This document shows, in pieces, positions 7,906 to 17,500 of a DNA stretch of 64,000 nucleotides. The stretch is taken from positions 106,747 to 170,746 of the forward strand of contig JADKFY010000012.1 of assembly GCA_016717305.1 (NCBI GenBank), in the 5' to 3' direction. The stretch's first letter is position 1. The number at the start of each line of letters is the position of its first letter. The translations under genes were made by a program, and so were the position numbers. This stretch comes from Flavobacteriales bacterium. GTDB taxonomy: Bacteria; Bacteroidota; Bacteroidia; Flavobacteriales_F; PHOS-HE28. The notes under the pieces were generated by a model. It was not told where the DNA came from and searched no databases. It worked only from the letters and a program-made list of their open reading frames with translations.

Positions 7906-10029
7906 ATGTCCAAACATTTTATCCCATCTATTTGTGCACTGGTCTTTACCCATCTGCTGGCGTTCGGTCAGGATGTGGATAGTTCGCGTGCAACATGGCA
8001 GGATACGACCAAGCCCGACAGTGTGCGCTTCATGGCGCTTTACGATCTGGTTTGGGCCGACTACCTGTTCTCCGCGCCGGATAGTGCCATCCATTTCGCC
8101 CTGCAGATGCAGGACGAAGCCAAACAGGCGGGATCCATCAAGTATGAAGCTTTGGGGGTGGACCTTCAAGCCGCAGCGTGGTATGTAAAGGGTGAACTTC
8201 GCAAGGCACTTGAGTTCTATACGCGTTCGCTGGCCATGCATGAACAAGGCGGGAACAATGAGAGCGTGGCGGATGTGACTACCAACATGGCCAGCATGTA
8301 CTCCTTTCTTGGTGCCCACGACACCGCGCTGGTCCTCTATGCGAAAGGCTTGAAAACGCATGAGCTGCTCAACGACTCCACGGCCATTGCTAACGATCTG
8401 AATGCGATCGGCCGGGTGCACATGGTACATGGCGATCATGCTCGCGCCATCGAGTTCTATCGGAAAAGCCTCCGCATCATGGAAGCGCTGAAGGATGAAC
8501 GTGGTTTGGCCACCGGACATGCCTGCTTGGGGTCGCTCTACATCAATCAAGGCGACTATGAACACGCCCTCTTGGAACACGAGGCGGCACTCCGCCTGGC
8601 CGAGGGTTCGAACAGCGTCCACCAAGTGGCGAAGGCACACGCCGCGATCGGAACGTGTCTCGAAGAACTAGAGGATACCACTGCAGCCATGAAGCACTAT
8701 CGCATGGCATTGGAAGCTGCACAATCCTTGGACGACCAGTTAACGATCGCTTCCGCGATGAACAACATCGCCGCGTTGGAACTGGAACAAGGTCTTCCCG
8801 AGGATGCACTTCGACACTACACAGAAGCCGCAGCCATTGCCGGATCCGCCGACCATCCGTTCGGCGAAGCATCGGCGCTGGTCGGTCGCGCCTCGGCACT
8901 GCTCGCACTCCACCAGCCCGTACAAGCCTTGAAGACCGCCAAAAACGCCAGCGTTGTTGCCACAGAAGCCGAAGATCTGACCCTTGAACGAGACGTCGCG
9001 CAGATGCTCTATCGGGTGTACAAAACATTGGGCCGACCAGCAGAAGCACTTGCTGCCCACGAACGATATCTTGTTCTGGAGGATAGCCTGATGCGCGAAG
9101 AGAACCAGCGGGAAGTGATCCGATTCGAACTCTCCCATGCCTACGAGCAACAAGCCATGGCTGATAGTCTTCGCCGGCAAGAGGAACAACTGCAACTTGA
9201 AACGTCCCACGCCATCGAACTCGCCGAAGAACGGTCACATCGCTTCATGCTCCTTGGCTTCATCGTTGTTGTCGCGCTCTTTGGCGCCGGTGCATGGTCC
9301 AGGGCCAGGCACATCGCGCATACCAACCGGGAAATATTATCGGCGCAGGGAAAATTGGTAGAAGCCGAACGGCGAAGAGAGGCGGCTTTGGTTCGAACAC
9401 GCATCGCATCGGACATCCATGATGAACTGGGAAGTAACCTCACGAAGATCCGACTGCTGGGCAAGGAGGTTTCAGCGGTGAACGGAGCTGGTATGAATGC
9501 GTTGGCCCCAATGGCAGAGCGAATGGTTGTCCTTTCCGATGAGGCCAGCAAAGCACTGAGCGACCTTGTTTGGGCAACCGACCAACACAACGATAGCGTG
9601 AAAGAACTTGTTGATCGAGCGCATCACTTCACGATCGATCTGTGCCAGGCCGCATCGATCCCTCTACTAACCGACTTTGCACATGAAGGCCCGGACTTTC
9701 CATTGTCCCCGGAAGATCGACATGATCTCTTCCGCACAATGAAGGAGTTGGTGAACAATGCTGTGAAGCACGCGCAGGCCACACGGATCAATGTGACATT
9801 CCATACCGGCCCAAAAGGATACTTGCTTCGCGTACAAGACAATGGACGAGGGTTCGATGAACTGGACGTTGTTGCTGGAAAAGGATCGAGAAGTATGCGG
9901 ACACGAAGTGAACGCTTGGAATGTAGACCGATCGTACACACCTCACCCGGAGAAGGGTGCCTGGTCATTATTGAAGGTCAATGGCCCGGACTGAAAGGTC
10001 GGGTAATATCCGATGAACATGACTCCTAA
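7906..10029 (+). CDS. TPR sensor histidine kinase 1 (HisKA_3 type)
   Basis: 707 residues from the ATG at 7906; the frame is open from 7720, but this start gives a signal peptide (MSKHFIPSICALVFTHLLAFGQ). Tetratricopeptide repeats fill about residues 50-400 (for example EFYTRSLAMHEQGGNNESVA). One membrane helix follows at about 446-465 (HRFMLLGFIVVVALFGAGAW). The dimerisation/phosphoacceptor helix has RIASDIHDELGSNLTKI, with the His near residue 504, and the ATPase domain has ELVNNAVKHA and VQDNGRGFD. The predicted topology is a periplasmic TPR sensor with a cytoplasmic NarX/DesK-class kinase. The gene overlaps the next kinase gene by 17 bases. The G2 region (GKGSRSMRTRSE) departs from the usual GxGLxxM pattern, so activity should not be assumed. 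Confidence 0.88.
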   Translation: MSKHFIPSICALVFTHLLAFGQDVDSSRATWQDTTKPDSVRFMALYDLVWADYLFSAPDSAIHFALQMQDEAKQAGSIKYEALGVDLQAAAWYVKGELRKALEFYTRSLAMHEQGGNNESVADVTTNMASMYSFLGAHDTALVLYAKGLKTHELLNDSTAIANDLNAIGRVHMVHGDHARAIEFYRKSLRIMEALKDERGLATGHACLGSLYINQGDYEHALLEHEAALRLAEGSNSVHQVAKAHAAIGTCLEELEDTTAAMKHYRMALEAAQSLDDQLTIASAMNNIAALELEQGLPEDALRHYTEAAAIAGSADHPFGEASALVGRASALLALHQPVQALKTAKNASVVATEAEDLTLERDVAQMLYRVYKTLGRPAEALAAHERYLVLEDSLMREENQREVIRFELSHAYEQQAMADSLRRQEEQLQLETSHAIELAEERSHRFMLLGFIVVVALFGAGAWSRARHIAHTNREILSAQGKLVEAERRREAALVRTRIASDIHDELGSNLTKIRLLGKEVSAVNGAGMNALAPMAERMVVLSDEASKALSDLVWATDQHNDSVKELVDRAHHFTIDLCQAASIPLLTDFAHEGPDFPLSPEDRHDLFRTMKELVNNAVKHAQATRINVTFHTGPKGYLLRVQDNGRGFDELDVVAGKGSRSMRTRSERLECRPIVHTSPGEGCLVIIEGQWPGLKGRVISDEHDS

Positions 10030-11938
10030 AACATGCCGCGACCCGGCAACTGGGCTCGGGAACCTGTTGGCCCTATGCGCTCTGCTCTTAGTTGGACCTA
10101 TGGCTTGTGCCCAATCTCGAGCGGACAGCTTGTTACAGATCATCCAAGAGACCCCCGCCACTGGCACCTTTGCGGATACCGCCCTGAGCCGGATGTACAT
10201 CCGTTTAGCGGCAATACAAGCCCGTGATGGTGAGTATGACAGCAGCTTTGTGCGCACAGAACGAGCCATTGAACTGCTCACGGAATTGGAGAAGCTTCCA
10301 CATGCGCCGGTCGGGGTGGGGCAACAATTGATCATGGCGTACAAACAGCAGGGAAGACTACATCTTTTTGAAAGCCGGTACGATCAAAGTCTGAAGTGCA
10401 TGCAACAAGCGCACTCCATTGCTGAGGAGTTGAAGGACACATTGGAAATAGGAGCAACACTGCTTCAGATGGCCCATGCATTCAGGGAAATGAATGATAC
10501 CGCCCAAGCACTTGGATACAACCGGAAAGCGATCTCCTTGCTTTCCCTGATCCCCCTGAACAGGGAATTGGCTTTGGGACTTATGAGCATGGGTGGGACC
10601 TATACCAACGTCGATATCTATGACAGTGCCGCGTATTATTTGCGCCGTGCTTTGGCCGTTTATATTCATTTGGACATTCCATCCCAGATCGCCGCAGCGC
10701 ATCTCAATCTTGCCCAACTTCACAACCGAACAGGCAACTCTGACAGTTCGGATACTTATCTGCAGGCAGCAACTCCTTTCGCTGATGCGATGGGACCATC
10801 CGGTCGATTACGGTATCATGGCATGTTGGCCCGATCCATGATCACAAGAAAACAATTCAAGACGGCACTGGACGAGTTGGACATTTCGGCTGATCTGGCC
10901 CAAGACAACCCTGCGGACATGGCCGAGATCGAACAACAGCGCGCACTGGCCTTTACAGGTCTTGGCCAAATGGACGAAGCCATGGCCGCTTTGCAACGCG
11001 GGAACAATGCCATGGTGGCGGACCTGGACCTGGCAAAGGTGCAAGAGGTGACCGAATCCCGGATGAAGTATGAGCATGAGGTAGAAGTCGTTCTGGCCCA
11101 ACAGAAGATCGAGGATCAACGCAGGCAGAAACAATTCGCTTTTGTGACCATCGGCCTGGTCGTGCTTCTAGGCGCGATCCTCTTTGCCTCCTATCGATCC
11201 GTGCGCAAAAACGCGCTTGCGCTGCGCACCAAGAATGACGAGCTCACGCGCATGCAAGACCAACTTGTCACCAGTGAAAAGAAACGCGCAGCCGAGGTCG
11301 TCCGCACCCGCATCGCACGCGACATCCATGACGAAATAGGTGGAGAGCTCACTAAGATCAAATTGCTCGGCGATGAGGTTCGGCGCAACCTAACGGACCA
11401 ACCGAAATCCGCCTTGGTCAACTTGGCGAGTATCAACACAGCAGCACAGCAGGCCAATGCCGCGTTGCACGACATCGTGTGGGCCACGGATCCTGGCGCG
11501 GATACTGTCCGCAGCTTGGTGGACCATGCGCGATCACTGGCAATGCGTATGCTGGAAGGATCCGAAATGGGCACCATGGAGTTCATGCACCAGGGACCGG
11601 ACCGACCCATTGCTCCCGAATGGCGGCGTGACATGCTCCGCTTCATGAAAGAAGCAATGAACAACGCGCTCAAGTACGCCGGTCCAACACGGATCGACGT
11701 TTCCCTCTCCACCACCGGATCCGACTTCGACCTCCGCATTCGCGACCATGGATCAGGTTTCGACCCGACAACCGCCATTGCCGGAAATGGATTGCGTAAC
11801 TTACGTTCCAGGGCCGCCTCCATGGGTGCAGCTGTGGAAATTGATACCACTCCGGACCATGGCTGTTCAGTCCACAGCGGCCCCCCTTGGGGCCCGGGAA
11901 GGGGTTTCCGGGGGGGGAGGCGGGCCCAGAATGCTTAG
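10013..11938 (+). CDS. TPR sensor histidine kinase 2 (C-terminus damaged)
   Basis: 641 residues as read. Signal peptide ends near PMACAQ; TPR repeats run to about residue 340; a membrane helix lies at about 376-395 (FVTIGLVVLLGAILFASYRS). The kinase part has RIARDIHDEIGGELTKIKLL with the His near 437, the N box FMKEAMNNALKYA near 548, and the ATP-lid motifs IRDHGSGFD and GNGLRNLRSRA. The natural end is probably shortly after DHGCSVH: from about 11880 the sequence becomes a run of G and C homopolymers that shifts the frame and produces an unrelated Gly/Arg/Pro tail. The TPR-to-membrane segment TESRMKYEHEVE is nearly the same as in the cyclase at 30902, showing a shared input module. Likely partner: the response regulator 200 bases downstream. 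Confidence 0.86.
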   Translation: MNMTPKTCRDPATGLGNLLALCALLLVGPMACAQSRADSLLQIIQETPATGTFADTALSRMYIRLAAIQARDGEYDSSFVRTERAIELLTELEKLPHAPVGVGQQLIMAYKQQGRLHLFESRYDQSLKCMQQAHSIAEELKDTLEIGATLLQMAHAFREMNDTAQALGYNRKAISLLSLIPLNRELALGLMSMGGTYTNVDIYDSAAYYLRRALAVYIHLDIPSQIAAAHLNLAQLHNRTGNSDSSDTYLQAATPFADAMGPSGRLRYHGMLARSMITRKQFKTALDELDISADLAQDNPADMAEIEQQRALAFTGLGQMDEAMAALQRGNNAMVADLDLAKVQEVTESRMKYEHEVEVVLAQQKIEDQRRQKQFAFVTIGLVVLLGAILFASYRSVRKNALALRTKNDELTRMQDQLVTSEKKRAAEVVRTRIARDIHDEIGGELTKIKLLGDEVRRNLTDQPKSALVNLASINTAAQQANAALHDIVWATDPGADTVRSLVDHARSLAMRMLEGSEMGTMEFMHQGPDRPIAPEWRRDMLRFMKEAMNNALKYAGPTRIDVSLSTTGSDFDLRIRDHGSGFDPTTAIAGNGLRNLRSRAASMGAAVEIDTTPDHGCSVHSGPPWGPGRGFRGGRRAQNA

Positions 11939-12136
11939 GCTTATCTCCTCGGGTTTAAACACGAACTATGGGAGTGAACATCGGCTGGTTGGCCAAAGGT
12001 GGGGCCAAAGGATCTGGAACTGCGGAATTATGCTTCGCCAAGTCCCTTGCTATTGGCCATTTTCCGGCGTGTTCGTTCGCCATTTCGGGGGATCATCTAT
12101 ATTGGACAGCTAACCGGTCATCCCCGGTGGTGGTCC

Positions 12137-12778
12137 ATGAGTCAACAGCCCATTCGTATTGCCTTGGTCGAAGACGACCCAGAGCTACGTAGACTGATCC
12201 GAAATACGTTAGAGCGCGACACGGAATTACGCGTGGCCGGGGTGTTCAGCGATGCGGAATCGTTCTTGGGAAAACATGTGGAACTCTTGCTCGATGTCGT
12301 GATCATGGACATTGGACTTCCAGGCATGAGCGGTATCGAATGTGTTGCCCAAGCCAAATCCGAACGGCCACAGACACAGTACTTGATGAGCAGCGTGTTC
12401 GAGAATCCGGCATACATCTTCCAAGCCCTCTGCGCAGGTGCTACCGGCTACCTGGTGAAGAGTGCGGGCGAGGACAGGATGGGCCAAGCCATCCGTGAAC
12501 TGCACGCCGGTGGATCACCCATGTCCGCGAGCATTGCGCGCATGGTAGTGGATTCGTTCCAAGGGGCCGTGAAGGTCGCTATCCAGGACCATGCCCTGAC
12601 CGAGCGCGAGAAAGGCGTGTTGGACCAACTTGCCAACGGGCTCATGTACAAGGAGATCGCTGTCAAGGCCGAGATCAGTACCGAGACCGTACGAAAACAC
12701 GTACGCAACATCTACAACAAGTTGCAAGTGGGTTCGCGCATGGAGGCCATCCGGAAAGTGTATCCGGGTAGGAGCTGA
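12137..12778 (+). CDS. NarL/LuxR family response regulator
   Basis: 213 residues from the ATG at 12137 (MSQQPIRIALVEDD); the frame is open upstream, but this start matches the usual receiver beginning. The receiver domain has the acidic pair E12-D13-D14, the phosphoacceptor Asp58 in VVIMDIGLPG, and the Lys in YLVKSA. The C-terminal LuxR helix-turn-helix has LTEREKGVLDQLANGLMYKE and ISTETVRKHVRNIYNKL. It is the expected partner of the two HisKA_3 kinases directly upstream and would activate or repress transcription when phosphorylated. It is the best candidate in the window for the protein that binds the TACYAC-N4-GTGGTA dyad, one copy of which lies just after its stop; that link is an inference. 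Confidence 0.92.
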   Translation: MSQQPIRIALVEDDPELRRLIRNTLERDTELRVAGVFSDAESFLGKHVELLLDVVIMDIGLPGMSGIECVAQAKSERPQTQYLMSSVFENPAYIFQALCAGATGYLVKSAGEDRMGQAIRELHAGGSPMSASIARMVVDSFQGAVKVAIQDHALTEREKGVLDQLANGLMYKEIAVKAEISTETVRKHVRNIYNKLQVGSRMEAIRKVYPGRS

Positions 12779-12782
12779 CCCG

Positions 12783-12829
12783 TACCACTAAAGTGTTATT
12801 GTCCGAAAGGATCGGCAACGGTTGCTTTG
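12783..12829 (+). promoter_or_regulatory. Dyad-type promoter, copy A (ahead of barrel/TANFOR cluster)
   Basis: Dyad TACCAC-TAAA-GTGTTA (12783-12798), TTG (12799-12801), 20 bases, then TTGCTTTG (12822-12829) as a -7-like box, 31 bases before the ATG at 12861. Confidence 0.6.
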
Positions 12830-12860
12830 ACCATGCACAGGCTATTGCCTGTTCCATGTC

Positions 12861-14576
12861 ATGGCGGACCTAAAGAAACCACGGATACTCCGGCTTTGCC
12901 AATTGGGTTTGGTCGCATTGGCATTCGTGTTGTCGGCTTCCACTTCGGCGCAAGACCTCTCTCAAATTGGTCGGAAGAACAAGCCGAGCCTGAGCGGGTC
13001 CTTCTCCCTACAAGGTGGACCTTACTTCTACAGCGGCGATGGCACACCACGCAATCAACCGTTCTATTGGAACTCCACAGGCTCCATCACGCTCTCGATC
13101 TGGGGTTGGCAGGCACCTTTCAGCTATTCCGTGGGTTCTCAGGAAAGGGGCTATACGCAACCCTTCAACCGCTACGGATTAAGTCCCTATTACAAGTGGG
13201 TGAAGTTGCATCTCGGCTACCGCACGATGCGTTTCAACCCGTACACCTTTGCGGGCTTGCAATTCTTCGGGGCGGGTATTGAACTGGAGCCGAAGGGCTT
13301 TCGGTTCGGTGCATTCTATGGGCGTTTCAACAAACCCATTGCCCAGGATACCCTTGGGGCGATCATCCCGATCCCTGCTTATCGGCGCATGGGCATGGGC
13401 GTGAAGATCGGAGCGGGGTCCAGACGCAATTACATCGACCTGATGTTCTTCCGCGCAGAGGACGATGCCTCGTCGATCCCCGATGTGGCACCCGGCACCC
13501 GCGTGGCACCCATGGAAAATTTCGCGGTCGGCCTCAGTAGTCGCATCGGTATAGGACAGCACCTTTCTTGGGAAATGGACTTGGGCAGTAGTCTCATCAC
13601 CAACGATACACGCAACCCGGAATTGGATACCTCCAATGTTCCGGACTTCTTAACAACCGTGTTCCGACCGAGACTTGGATCACGTGCCTTGTTCGCGGGA
13701 AACACCTCCCTGCGCTGGACTTCCCGCCGGTTCTCGATCCGTGCCGTATACAAGGAAGTGGAACCCGGTTACCGTTCGCTTGGTGCGTTCTACCAGCAAA
13801 CCGACCTGCGCGCCATTACCATTGAACCGAGCTTCAACATTCGGAAGAACAAGATACGGGTGAGCGGTAGCATAGGTCTGCAAGAAGACAATATCCGCAA
13901 TACCAAGATCACGCAAAGCGTACGTCGCATAGGATCCGCAAGGGTCGCATGGAACCCCACGCGCGCCTATGGTATCGATGCCAGCTTTTCCAACTATGGC
14001 ATAGCACAAGAGGCCGGGTTGCGCGTGTTGAACGACACCTTTCGCGTAGCACAGGTGAACCGCATGTACATGGTCTCACAGCGTCTTTCACTCATCAACA
14101 AGGAACGCACGTGGACCGCAACGTTGACAGGCGGTCTTCAACAACTGAAGGACCTCAACCCATTTGGCACCTACAACACCTCGAACAACGATGTGCTGTA
14201 CGCCAACTTCTATATCGGCCGTATCCGCAACCGCGATAACCTCTCTGTTAACGGCGGGATCAATTTCAACCAGAACCAAACCACGAATGGCACTTTCATG
14301 CTGCTTGGACCAACATTGGGCTTCTCAAAGCCATTCTTCTCCACCAAGCTAACTGTCGCGATCAGCGCCAGTTTCAACAAAGCCTTCCAAGAGGGTTCTG
14401 ATGCCGGCACCACGATCAATGGGAGTTCCTCTTTCCAATATCGTCTTTCCAAGTCGCATCGTTTGCAACTGACCATGACCGCTTTGCAGAACAAGACAAC
14501 ATTCGTTGCATCGCGCGAATTCACCGAGGTGCGCTTTATGGCCGGATACACGTTCACTTTCCAAACAAAGCCCTGA
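12861..14576 (+). CDS. Predicted outer-membrane beta-barrel protein, unknown function
   Basis: 571 residues with a signal peptide (cleavage likely after ASTSAQ). The mature protein is dominated by short amphipathic strands alternating aromatic and polar residues, such as KLHLGYRTMRFNPYTFAGLQ, and ends in the aromatic strand RFMAGYTFTFQTKP. A C-terminal strand ending in an aromatic pattern is typical of BAM-inserted barrels. No TonB box or plug domain was evident. The gene sits four bases before the giant TANFOR-like gene and probably forms one transcription unit with it and the fibronectin-III protein. A role as a membrane anchor or export partner of those proteins is possible but unproven. 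Confidence 0.7.
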   Translation: MADLKKPRILRLCQLGLVALAFVLSASTSAQDLSQIGRKNKPSLSGSFSLQGGPYFYSGDGTPRNQPFYWNSTGSITLSIWGWQAPFSYSVGSQERGYTQPFNRYGLSPYYKWVKLHLGYRTMRFNPYTFAGLQFFGAGIELEPKGFRFGAFYGRFNKPIAQDTLGAIIPIPAYRRMGMGVKIGAGSRRNYIDLMFFRAEDDASSIPDVAPGTRVAPMENFAVGLSSRIGIGQHLSWEMDLGSSLITNDTRNPELDTSNVPDFLTTVFRPRLGSRALFAGNTSLRWTSRRFSIRAVYKEVEPGYRSLGAFYQQTDLRAITIEPSFNIRKNKIRVSGSIGLQEDNIRNTKITQSVRRIGSARVAWNPTRAYGIDASFSNYGIAQEAGLRVLNDTFRVAQVNRMYMVSQRLSLINKERTWTATLTGGLQQLKDLNPFGTYNTSNNDVLYANFYIGRIRNRDNLSVNGGINFNQNQTTNGTFMLLGPTLGFSKPFFSTKLTVAISASFNKAFQEGSDAGTTINGSSSFQYRLSKSHRLQLTMTALQNKTTFVASREFTEVRFMAGYTFTFQTKP

Positions 14577-14579
14577 TCC

Positions 14580-17500
14580 ATGCTCACACGATCCGCTCTC
14601 CACTTGTTGACGATCATTGCGCTCGCGTTTGCCTTCCACGCTTCGGGTCAAGGGCCCTACCCCCTTCAGATCACCCTCACGATAGTGCCTCCGTACTCGC
14701 CCGATCTCACGAGCTACTTCGGTGAGGCGAGCAATGTGAGTTTCACCGTCACCAACAATTCCATGGAAGACCGGTCCTTCTATCTTGTTGGGTCCATTAC
14801 CAGTGACGACGGTGAGATCTCTGTGAGCCTACCAGGAGGCGTGGCTTGGAGTGCACAACCGTTGACGATCGCCTCGAATGAAACTCGCAGCTTTGGCGGT
14901 GAAGCCCTGCAACCGATCGGACAAGGACTTGAACAAGACGCAATCTTTTTCGGAACGAGTCCCGCCGAGCTCGTGGCCCAACCGATCCCCGAAGGTGCTT
15001 ATACGTTGTGTATTCGTGCTTACGACTACACGGATCCCGTCACTCCGCTTTCTTCGGAAATGTCCGGTTGCTTTACGATCTTCATTCGCGAAGCGGAACC
15101 ACCAGAGCCACTGAATCCCACATGCAATGGTGACGGCACGGGCGAAATGGTGACCCCCCAAACCCCACAGCTGATCAACTTCCAATGGATCCTTCCGGGT
15201 GGGCCGCCGAACATTGGTGTGACCATAACCTACCACTTTCGTTTGGTACGGATCGACAACCCATCCAATGCACAAGCCGCCTTGGAGACCAGCACCGACG
15301 TGATCTTCGAGGATGATGTGATGAACAACATCCTCTCCTATAATCAAGCATTTCCGGCATTGGAACCTGGGCGCATGTATGCATGGTGGGTACAAGCTAT
15401 CGCTGATCCGCCGAACTTGGTATCCTTCCGTAACAACGGTTTCATGCGGCCTTGCACGTTCAACTATGCGGCATTTGAAGATACCGAATTCTCGCTCTCT
15501 TTCCCTACGCAACAGGACACTTTGCCATGGGACCTGATGCCACTGATGGTACGCTTTCAGCCTCATGCCCCTGCTAGCGACCAAAACAATACTACAGGCC
15601 GGTTCTACAGCCGTCTGGAACTATCGCGCGATGGCAACCCTTTACCTCCCACCATCTTCCGGCAAGCCGAGAACAACGACATTGATTGGGCAGATGGATA
15701 CTTCCTCACTCAACTCCAACTACTCGGCAATCCCGCCGATTTCACTGAGGAGCATGCCCGAAACATCAACATCTACACCAACAACCCCGGACCGAACGGG
15801 CGCTTCCAGAGGGGATCCACCTACACCATTTCTGCCGACCTGCGAACCAATACCTATTCCGGCAGCGATGTGCGCTATGGGGATGTAGAGGGTGTTTTCG
15901 TTTCCGGCATGGGCAAGCCCCGGCCAATAAGCCCATTGAACGGTACAGTGCTCCCGCGCGACGGTGGAGATGAGGAACTCGACGGCTTCGCATCCGTACC
16001 GCTGCATTTCAAGACCGCCGAAGCACCGATCAATACGGTTCCCCCATTCCCCATTTGGATCATCCCTTCCACCGGCCCAGCCTCGCAGACCCAAGGCACA
16101 GCGCATGAACGGTGGAGACTGGAAGTTTCACGCAGTGCCGACATGGCGGATCCGGTGTATAGCACCACCAACGAATATGGCCCCAAACAACTGAACGACC
16201 CTGCCTGCAACGGAGCGTGTATCGAAGCCGAATTCTACCGCGATGTGACGGTGAATTTCACGCCCAACGACACCGGGAAATACTACTGGCGTGTGGCTTG
16301 GTTGCTTGACCCGACCGCTACCACCGGCCCCACCTACCACGCTGGCCCTGTCACAATGTTCCGCATTTTAGGTGAAGGAAGTCCGCCTCCGGAAGCAGAA
16401 GAAGAACGCCCCCGTGAGTGTGTGAGCGTTTGCAAAGCAGCTGCTACTCCTTTGGAACAGCAAGTTGCCGTGCCCAATGGAGTTGCAATGGGCGATACCG
16501 TTTCCGTGGGCTTGTTCAACTTGCGCATTGTCACAATTACGTGGAGCGGTGGAAGTGCGAATGGCACTGGCGTGATCGATGTACCCTTTATGAACTGTCC
16601 GCTAAATGTAAATTTCACCAATGCCCAGATCAACGCTCAGAAGATCCTCTTCACCGGAGATGTATTTGCCAAATTGGATAACGAAAGCATCGTGCCCGCT
16701 GCATGGCGAATGGGCGCGGGTTTGGCCTCTGGATTCAGCCCCGACGCTGTGCAAGCGATCGATAATTTCCTGAATGCCTCCGGTCGGTTGGTGAACCAAC
16801 TTGGGGGTAGTACGCCCATGGGTTTGCCGATCGGCATTGCCACCGATATACCTGGTGGCCGCTTCACCGTGGGAATTGTCGGCATGCGCTTTACGGATAC
16901 CACGGCAACACTGAACGCCATGATGAGCGTTCCCGTGCCGGAGCTTGGTTTCAACTACGGGCTCGGTGTGTCGGACCAAGTGTTCCAACCAGATGGCGTA
17001 GGCTGTCCGGACAAGGATGCGTTGCTCTACCTAGTGGATGATGTGCGCATCGGGATCGGCAGTGATTCGTTGATCTTGAAGAGCACACGTTTCGAGCCCG
17101 GCAACATGATCAACGTGTTGGATAGCGGAACCTTCGCCGCTTGGGATTGCCGTGGTTTCCGCGCGTTGCAGATCGATGCGGAATGGCGCTTCAGCAGGGA
17201 TCATTTGCAGGAGGACAAACCCGATGGGACCAGTGGCCCGGACAAGATCGTGGCCTCACTGAGAACACGGACCGGTCGTGGTGGTTTCATGGGGCGTGTG
17301 GACTTCAACAAACCGTTCCATATTGAAGGTGCTGAAGGTTGGGGCTTTGATGTGCAAGAAGCATGGTTGGACTTTGCGAGCTATGCCAACCCACCGGCCA
17401 TGGACTTGCCACCGTTCGTGGCGACCCGCGTGGGCGCCGTGGGCGCGGACAACGCACCGATCCCGGGTTGGTATGGGTTCTATCTGAAACGCGCCATGTT